Positions 57,913 through 64,000 of a stretch of 64,000 bases of DNA are shown in pieces; within the stretch, counting starts at the first letter, position 1; every line of letters begins with the position of its first letter. Origin of the DNA: Silurus meridionalis (taxonomy: Eukaryota > Chordata > Actinopteri > Siluriformes > Siluridae). The position numbers and the translations under genes are program-made. The stretch spans positions 12,666,990 through 12,730,989 of the forward strand of contig NC_060892.1 of the NCBI RefSeq assembly GCF_014805685.1, in the 5' to 3' direction. The notes under the pieces are model-generated. The model saw nothing but the letters and a program-made list of their open reading frames with translations. It was not told the DNA's origin and made no database searches.

Positions 57913-60900
57913 GTAAGTTTTCTTTTGTTTTGTAACTTGTGCGTAGAAATGGAGGATTTATTGCAGAAGTTTTGTAGGCAAGAGAAGCGTTTTTGGATTT
58001 GGTTGATCTGTTTTGTTTGTATTTCACTCCATATAACAGGTATTGAAGTTGCCAAATCCAAAGGCGCCAAGTACAGACTGGGACCAGAGCTGGAAATCTG
58101 GTAAATACTACATTATCCCTCTATATTCTGCATTGTGAATCATCAGAAGGTGTAGATTAATCTTTTCTTCCTAACAACAGCTCCAAGATTTATATTAATG
58201 CAATTGCTCTAATATGTTGATCTTTATATAAATGTTTTGCATAAATTGTTTTAAATGCTGTTTAAAAGTATAGAAGGAGTCTCCAGTTCTAGAGTGATGT
58301 AACAGTCAGAGGTAAAGCTGTTTGTAAAGTTTATAACATGTCAAATTGCAAGTAATATGGACTGTCCATAGCTGTCTATATTGTCTATAATTCATAAAAG
58401 AAAGAAATGTATTACTCATATATGACAATCAGCTCAGGGTGGTAACAGTTATTACATTTTTCATCAAATGCCATTGTACCACTCTGTTGTTTATTATTGT
58501 TAGCTTTTTCATCACAGCACAGCCCATCGTTTGTGAGATCTGACTTAATCCACTTAATTTTTCCACCTTTGTCTGGATGAGAATTTCATTTATTTTTGAA
58601 AGCAACTTTTTTGTCACATTCATATCAGGGCTCAGACTGAATCAGTGGCTGTGTCCTGTTTTGCTTTTTTTGTTTATTGATATGTGTATGATTTATTTTG
58701 TTGATTAGTTTGAGTGCATGTAATTTTCTGGGAACATTATATTCTTTGTATTATGCAATTATTTAGCATTCAAGACCTAATAAAGCTACATACACACATG
58801 CATTGACTTGCAGTGACGAAGCAAACAGGTGCAAATAAGGATGAATACATTAGAACGAACGTGGCCTGTTTACCGGTGGTACTGAAGACGCATGTAAATC
58901 AGTATATTATGTTGCGTTCAAAAGTGGATTGCTAGTTGCACCACAAACTGATAATAGATACTAAGGAAACAAGTAGTAGGGATGCCTTCATAATGTATGA
59001 ATTTATAATCTGTTTATTTTTATAAAGCTGCTTTGTTTTGTCTATTGTTAAAACTATACAGATAAAATTGTATGAAATTTCATTTAATGTAGAATAACTA
59101 TTTGCTACAGATTTGCTGGGAGTTTCATGGGTTAAATTTGGGTTTTGGGTAGTCTTTACCAGTACAAGCCTTATGTGTAACTCCAGACTAAATGTAAAAA
59201 TAAAAACTAAAAAAACTGTGCTTTTCTATTATAAGTGGGTACGGGTGCGCCGATCACTTCTATGAATCTGACACGCTTCTGCACTGCTTCCAAGTCCTTA
59301 AAGTGCTTCTGGAGTCCCCTGAGACACATGATATAATCTGCGATGTTGGCATGTGAGTGTTGAAATGATTAACATTAAATATGACCTTATTGTGTTTAGT
59401 TATAAATTTAAATAATTTGCTATTCATTTTAACTTGGTGTCCCTCCCCCTCCCCCACCCCATACAGGCCGGTTATGCATCACAACGTGCGTTATAACTGC
59501 AGAGTCCTGTTCCTGAACAAGTCAGTCTTTGGTATTGACAAATCAAATAAGTACAAGTCGTGATTGTGCCAGCACCTATTATACATAGTTTTGACTTGAA
59601 CATGTGGAAACATGTCAGTACTGGCTTGGGTTAATGTGAAATTTACTTTTGCTTTTTGCTACAGGAAGATTTTACTGGTTCGGCCTAAAATGCTTTTAGC
59701 AAATTATGGCAACAATAGGGAATTCCGCTGGTTTTCTCCGTGGAGTAAGCCCAGGTACAGTATTGTGCACAAATCTTTCAGAATTACTACAGCATTTTGT
59801 GGAAGGAAAACTTCACCCTGAAACATATATAAATAAAAATGTTAATATGGAAAAGATTGGTGATGTGATGCCTAGTGATCTTATAGTTTGTGTTTGTCAA
59901 CAAACTTAAACAATAAACCTGATTCTGTCTTCACAAGGGGGGGATTTTGTTCATTCTAATCAAAGTAATGTATAATAGGAATAAAATACTAATCTAAATC
60001 GAACGGAATAACGATCAAATTTGATGTTAGCGTTCAAAGAGCAAGCGCATCTTTTCTCAATCATTCACAGTTATCATTTTCAACTACATTTTTTTGTTGT
60101 TGCATTTTCGAGCAATGTTAAATTAGTGTAGATGTTTGTGCATATGATTTAAAATATCCAGAACTCAGTGCAGCATATGATTCTTGGCCTGGCTTGTAAG
60201 CAATCTCTAAAAGATGTAGATGATAAGGTAAAAGTTCTGTAGGTAGCGATAAATTGAGGGTTAAATCCCAATAAATTATGCATAATTATAATACTGTGGG
60301 TAATAATATAATAATATAACAAAGTATAACTTGGAAGATATTAAAGATGGTAATTATAAAGAGTAATATATAGATTGTTCTGGGTGGATTTTTCTTTTTT
60401 TTTCTTTTAATCGAACTTAAAAAAAAAAAAATGAACAATGATGCTGTGCTTTTTCTTTACAGATATGTTGAGGAATACTTTTTGCCAAGAATGATCCAGG
60501 ATGTGACGGGACAGGTAAAACACTCCAGTCCACCCATGACATGTCTCAACAAAGAAACACTTTATAGGACGAGAAATCCTTACACAAATGTTTTTAAATC
60601 TCTGTTCGGGAACAAATTTGTCTCCACACCCTTACTTCAAGTATCAAATGAACACCAAAATTATGACTTTAAATTTACAGCTTCTTTTAAAGTAGTGGCT
60701 TCACATGTATCATTGCTTTTACTCCATTTTTAAATCGAATTGATTAGATTTGCTTCTAATAATCATTTTGTTTAGGTGACAGTTCCATTTGGTGATGCAG
60801 TCCTATCTACTAAGGACACGTGTATAGGGAGTGAAATCTGTGCTGAACTGTGGAACCCCAGAAGGTACTGCACTATAAATCCACTCAGTGGTTGAGATGG

Positions 60901-62818
60901 GCTACCCAAGACTGCTTTTCTGAATTTGAAGTCACAATTCATACAAAATAAATAAAATGATCCCCACTATGTTTTTCCCACTCAAATGTTTAGCTTAAAT
61001 CAGACTTTTGCTTAAAATTTTAAAACAATCTTACATGAATTATTATTATAATCATTATTATTATTATTGTTATTATTTACATTACACACTCCTGCAATCT
61101 TAACAGGTGAACACATAATTAACTGTATAGCTCACAATTGGACACCAGCTTATTACAGTATGCATATTTTTATTGATTAATTTAACTGTATTTACAGTTT
61201 CAACTGATTCTTTAACTGACTTACTTAAAATATTGACTTGAGCTTTTAATTCTTTGTAACAATTTAGGAAATAATCTGGTGAAAGTAAATTTTTGTTGCT
61301 CATACCAATGCAATTTTAAACAAACAACTAAGTTTGTCTAGACCAAGGGTCTGCAACTTTTGCAACTACAAGAGCCATTTTGCTCCCTTTCTCTCCAAAT
61401 AAAATTTGCCTGGAGCCACAAAACATTTTTGATCTTTAAATTAATACCACAATTTGATGTTTTATGATGTAAGGTAGTTGCCTAGTTGCACCACTAGGTG
61501 GCAATAGTGTGATTTCTATTGCATTTGGATGACAGAAATGTATATTTTTACCCTGGCAAGAAATAATAATTATAATAATTTAACCTTTATTCGTCCCACA
61601 GTGGGGAAATTTCTAGTTTTTTCGCATATCCCAACTCATCTGGAAGCTGGGGTCAGAGCGCAGGGTCAGCCATGGTACGGCGCCCCTGGAGCTGATAGGG
61701 TTAAGTGCCTTGCTCAAGGGCTCAACAGTGGTAGCTTGGCTGTGCTGGGGTTCGAACCGCTGACCTTGTGATCAGTAACCCAGAGCCTTAACCACTGGAC
61801 TACCACTCGAGTAGGAGTATAGGAGTGAATAGGAGTGTTGCCTGGCTATGAGAGAGTGGCATAGCAGCATAGATGCCTTGATATCTTCATTAGCAATTCT
61901 TTCCTATATCCTATATGCCTTTCTGCGCTTTATTATCTTCTGAGTTGCCAAATAAACTAGCAACTGTTCTTTGGAGTCATTATCCACTGTATGCAACAAA
62001 GTTTCATTTAAATGTGCTATAAAAATAAATTGACATTGAAGTTAAAGTTGAAGTATGAAGCTAAATTTAATCTGCTCAGCTTTCTGCAGCAGAACTGCAG
62101 CATCTCCAGCTGGGTAGTTCTCTTGGTAGTTCTCCAACAAAATGCTTTGTTAGGAAATGTCGTGTGACGTTTGTTGTTTAGCCATTTCTCATCACATATC
62201 AAGCATGCAGACAGGACAGCATCGTTGGCAGTCAAAACTAATAAATATGTCCACACAGAATTAAACTTTGTTTTCATCTGAGATTGTTTTTTTTTTTAGA
62301 TAGAGAGTAAGTGACATATGGTTTGATCGACAGAATATCAAATCTTAAATATCTGTTACCTTGAATGCCAAGATCAGGGTTGTTCTCTTTGAAACACTTT
62401 TCACTGTATAACAAAAAAGGAAATAAATATAAAAAATTTTTTTTCATTTACGCCATTTTGTAAAGTCTGCAGGGAGCCACAGCATGGGGCCTGAAGAGGC
62501 GTGAGCCCCGGTCTAGATTGTAATTATGCTGTGCGACTGCGTCACAACTCCACTTAAAATGAATTGACCAGTCCACATGAACATATTGATAAAGACCAAT
62601 TCATTCAATATTCCCCAATAACAAACAGACTATGTTCAATGCACAATTTACCTTTTTGAACTCTTTTTATAATGACCTAATTTATGTGACCTTTTTTCAG
62701 TCCTCATGTGGACATGGGTTTGGACGGCATTGAGATCTTTACAAACTCGTCCGCCAGCTACCATGAGCTACGCAAGGCTGACCAGAGGGTGAACTTGGTC
62801 AAGTCAGCCACCACAAAG
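57828..62818 (+). CDS. nadsyn1: Glutamine-dependent NAD+ synthetase, N-terminal part (first eight coding exons)
   Basis: The full enzyme converts nicotinic acid adenine dinucleotide to NAD+ in the cytosol, using ATP and ammonia released from glutamine. Exons are 57828-57912, 58040-58100, 59236-59352, 59467-59520, 59665-59754, 60463-60514, 60776-60864 and 62701-62818. All have GT-AG borders and compatible phases (666 nt, 222 residues, no stop). This is most of the nitrilase-like glutaminase domain. Its triad is present: Glu45 (GPELEIC), Lys114 (RPKML) and Cys175 (GSEIC). The rest of the glutaminase domain and the whole ATP-dependent synthetase domain lie beyond the window; the family is about 700 residues. 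Start [10 protein letters not shown] matches the family start. It is head to head with DHCR7, the conserved vertebrate arrangement. Confidence 0.96.
58040..58100 (+). CDS. nadsyn1: NADSYN1 coding exon 2 (61 bp)
   Basis: Residues 29-49, phase 1 to 2. It encodes [19 protein letters not shown], with the general-base glutamate Glu45. The acceptor is ATAACAG and the donor GTAAAT. Confidence 0.94.
59236..59352 (+). CDS. nadsyn1: NADSYN1 coding exon 3
   Basis: Residues 49-88, phase 2 at both ends. It encodes [19 protein letters not shown] and then ICDVG. The acceptor TTATAAG is weak in pyrimidines, but frame and homology leave no alternative. The donor is AT|GTGAGT. Confidence 0.93.
59467..59520 (+). 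CDS. nadsyn1: NADSYN1 coding exon 4 (54 bp)
   Basis: Residues 88-106. It encodes [17 protein letters not shown]. The donor AA|GTCAGT is acceptable but not optimal. It is too short to stand out as an open frame and was placed by continuity with the neighbouring exons. Confidence 0.93.
59665..59754 (+). CDS. nadsyn1: NADSYN1 coding exon 5
   Basis: Residues 106-136. It encodes [16 protein letters not shown] and then REFRWFSPW, with the catalytic Lys114. The acceptor is GCTACAG and the donor AG|GTACAG. Confidence 0.94.
60463..60514 (+). CDS. nadsyn1: NADSYN1 coding exon 6 (52 bp)
   Basis: Residues 136-153, phase 2 to 0. It encodes [17 protein letters not shown]. The acceptor is TTTACAG and the donor GTAAAA. 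Confidence 0.94.
60776..60864 (+). CDS. nadsyn1: NADSYN1 coding exon 7
   Basis: Residues 154-183. It encodes [18 protein letters not shown] and SEICAELW, with the nucleophile Cys175 that forms the glutamyl thioester. The acceptor is TTTGTTTAG and the donor AG|GTACTG. Confidence 0.95.
61344..62510 (-). mobile_element. hAT (Charlie-like) transposon fragment in a NADSYN1 intron
   Basis: The left end CAAGGGTCTGCAAC, followed by GAGCCATTTTGCTC, and the right GGAGCCACAGCATGGGG are typical of the GGGTCTGCAACC / GAGCCAC class of hAT elements. The flanks GTCTAGAC (61336-61343) and GTCTAGAT (62511-62518) match at 7 of 8 positions, as an 8-bp hAT target duplication would. On the minus strand near 62280-62100 the frame reads [23 protein letters not shown], resembling the zinc-finger start of hAT transposases. 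Most of the transposase is missing, and a SINE interrupts the element. Confidence 0.65.
61570..61810 (-). repeat. SINE copy nested in the hAT fragment
   Basis: Shares the segments GGGTCAGAGCGCAGGGTCAG, CCTTGCTCAAGGG and GATCAGTAACCCAGAGCCTT with the copy at 41985-42235. It corresponds in reverse orientation to the copy at 13476-13690. The tRNA-like head (GGTTCGAACC) is at the right end. Its copy number is therefore at least three in this window. Confidence 0.7.
62701..62818 (+). CDS. nadsyn1: NADSYN1 coding exon 8
   Basis: Residues 183-222, ending in phase 0 at AAG|GTCAGT. It encodes [20 protein letters not shown] and the following [10 protein letters not shown]. The intron before it is over 1.8 kb and carries an hAT fragment and a SINE. 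No exon for the next conserved block is found before the window ends. Confidence 0.94.
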
Positions 62819-64000
62819 GTCAGTTACACACATTTACAAATATTCCTGTCACAGGATTGAGAAACTTTTGCCTGAGACAAAAATAGACACGCTTTTTTTC
62901 CCATTGACCATTAGTCGTCTCTGCCTCAACAAAAAATAGACATTCTCACAAAATGCTATTACACTGAACAATAGTCATCTCAGTAAGTGAAAACATCCAG
63001 AATATAGTAAGCCAACAGTAAACCAAATAAAAGCACGTTAAACCTTTTTTCGGTTATTATTATTGAATTTGAAGCTTGTAGTTTTCTTATTCTCTTGGTA
63101 GACAGTTTTGTCTTCTTAGAAATAAACGTTTAAAATGGGCAGAATTCTTTGCCAATAGAACAAGACTATTTTAAGCTTCAAAATTGATTTCATTTTATAT
63201 TGGTAAATACCAGATGCATTGATCTATATTAAACATATTGCCACTTGCGTTTTCTGGAATGTAATTAAGCTATAAAAAGCCGTAGTATAAAATGTTCCAT
63301 GCGATATGATTACTGCCATTAATAATAAAGATTTCCAGTGATGTTTTACAGCAGCCATTATGTAAGCACAAATCTATCCCTATATTCTATATATAATTTC
63401 TTTCTTTTTATTCTATTTTATGCCACAGCCAACTTGTTAGATACCATTTAATTTCACTGCATGTCATATGTGTATGGTTATGTATGTGACAAATAGAATT
63501 TGCATTTGAAAATTTTAAAAACATTATAATAAAGATGCCGTTAAATATCAGAATTAAAATGAAAGAAAATGCAATTAAGTAAAGATTTGATTTGTATACA
63601 TTTCTAACAAATAAAATGTAATATATTGAAGGCATGCTAGTTCCTTTTATTGCTGTCATTACAGCAGCCATCTCTCTATATGTCTTTCTAAAAGGGGAAA
63701 AAAACGTAGAAATCACTACGCCTTCATGGAGGAAAACTTGACACTGACACTGGACACTCCTTAACATTAATGTATTATTATGTAAATATTGAATAAACAT
63801 CTCCTTACAGAAAGGTTGCATGAGAGTGACAATTATTTTATTTTTTATTACTAACCTGTGATCGAGTTTTTATGTTAGAAACGACAACGCATTATAACAA
63901 GCTGCCGTTACTGAAAGCTATCAATCTACTGACCATTTAGATTTGCTTATTCAGCAGTACTGTAAATTTGATTTGGAAAATGTACTCTTCAAAGTGTGCT
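62819..64000 (+). other. NADSYN1 intron running off the window
   Basis: No exon for the next part of the glutaminase domain was found. The minus-strand 137-codon frame (63821-63408) has no domain and overlaps a repeat tail, so it is not called. Confidence 0.6.
63455..63508 (+). repeat. Second copy of the ACTGCATGT...GTGACAAATA tail repeat
   Basis: TTTCACTGCATGTCATATGT and TATGTGACAAATAGAATTTG match the insertion at 55750-55853. It sits in the last NADSYN1 intron of the window. Confidence 0.6.

Noticed and set aside
63408..63821. 137-codon minus-strand frame
   Set aside because: Intronic, no domain, and overlaps a SINE-like tail.

Overview
The window looks like teleost fish nuclear DNA, probably from an ostariophysan such as a catfish. 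That is inferred from AT-rich sequence, very long (CA)n and (TA)n microsatellites, split genes with GT-AG introns, and Tc1, Tigger/pogo, hAT, DIRS-like and RTE transposon remnants with tRNA-derived SINEs. No prokaryotic or viral gene organisation is present. No undescribed biological system was found.

Two genes are supported, arranged head to head as in other vertebrates. DHCR7 (7-dehydrocholesterol reductase, minus strand) has seven coding exons between 52706 and 44947. They join in phase to a 478-residue protein. A non-coding first exon and a CCAAT/GC-box promoter lie near 54445-54650. NADSYN1 (glutamine-dependent NAD+ synthetase, plus strand) starts at 57828. Its first eight coding exons (222 residues, most of the glutaminase domain) end at 62818, and the gene runs off the right edge. 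Both genes are metabolic: the last step of the Kandutsch-Russell branch of cholesterol synthesis, and the last step of NAD+ synthesis.

Bases 1-44400, beyond the 3' end of DHCR7, contain no recognisable coding exon. This part holds microsatellites and layered transposon debris: an hAT MITE with 8-bp target duplications (1783-2439), a TA-flanked MITE (2826-3004), a Tol2-like hAT remnant (about 7330-11040), a Tc1 copy split by an hAT element (about 15281-19420), another hAT-type repeat (19640 onward), two pogo-type elements (28810-29143 and 39996-40594), a truncated Tc1 (30277-31424), and a 296-bp sequence present as two inverted copies (29981-30276 and 33310-33605).

DHCR7 introns carry a Tigger/pogo derivative (49863-50474), a palindromic Tc1 MITE (50886-51292) and a decayed DIRS-like tyrosine-recombinase element (47761-49358). 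The DHCR7-NADSYN1 spacer carries an inactivated RTE-type LINE (about 55110-57085). A NADSYN1 intron carries an hAT fragment interrupted by a SINE (61344-62510).
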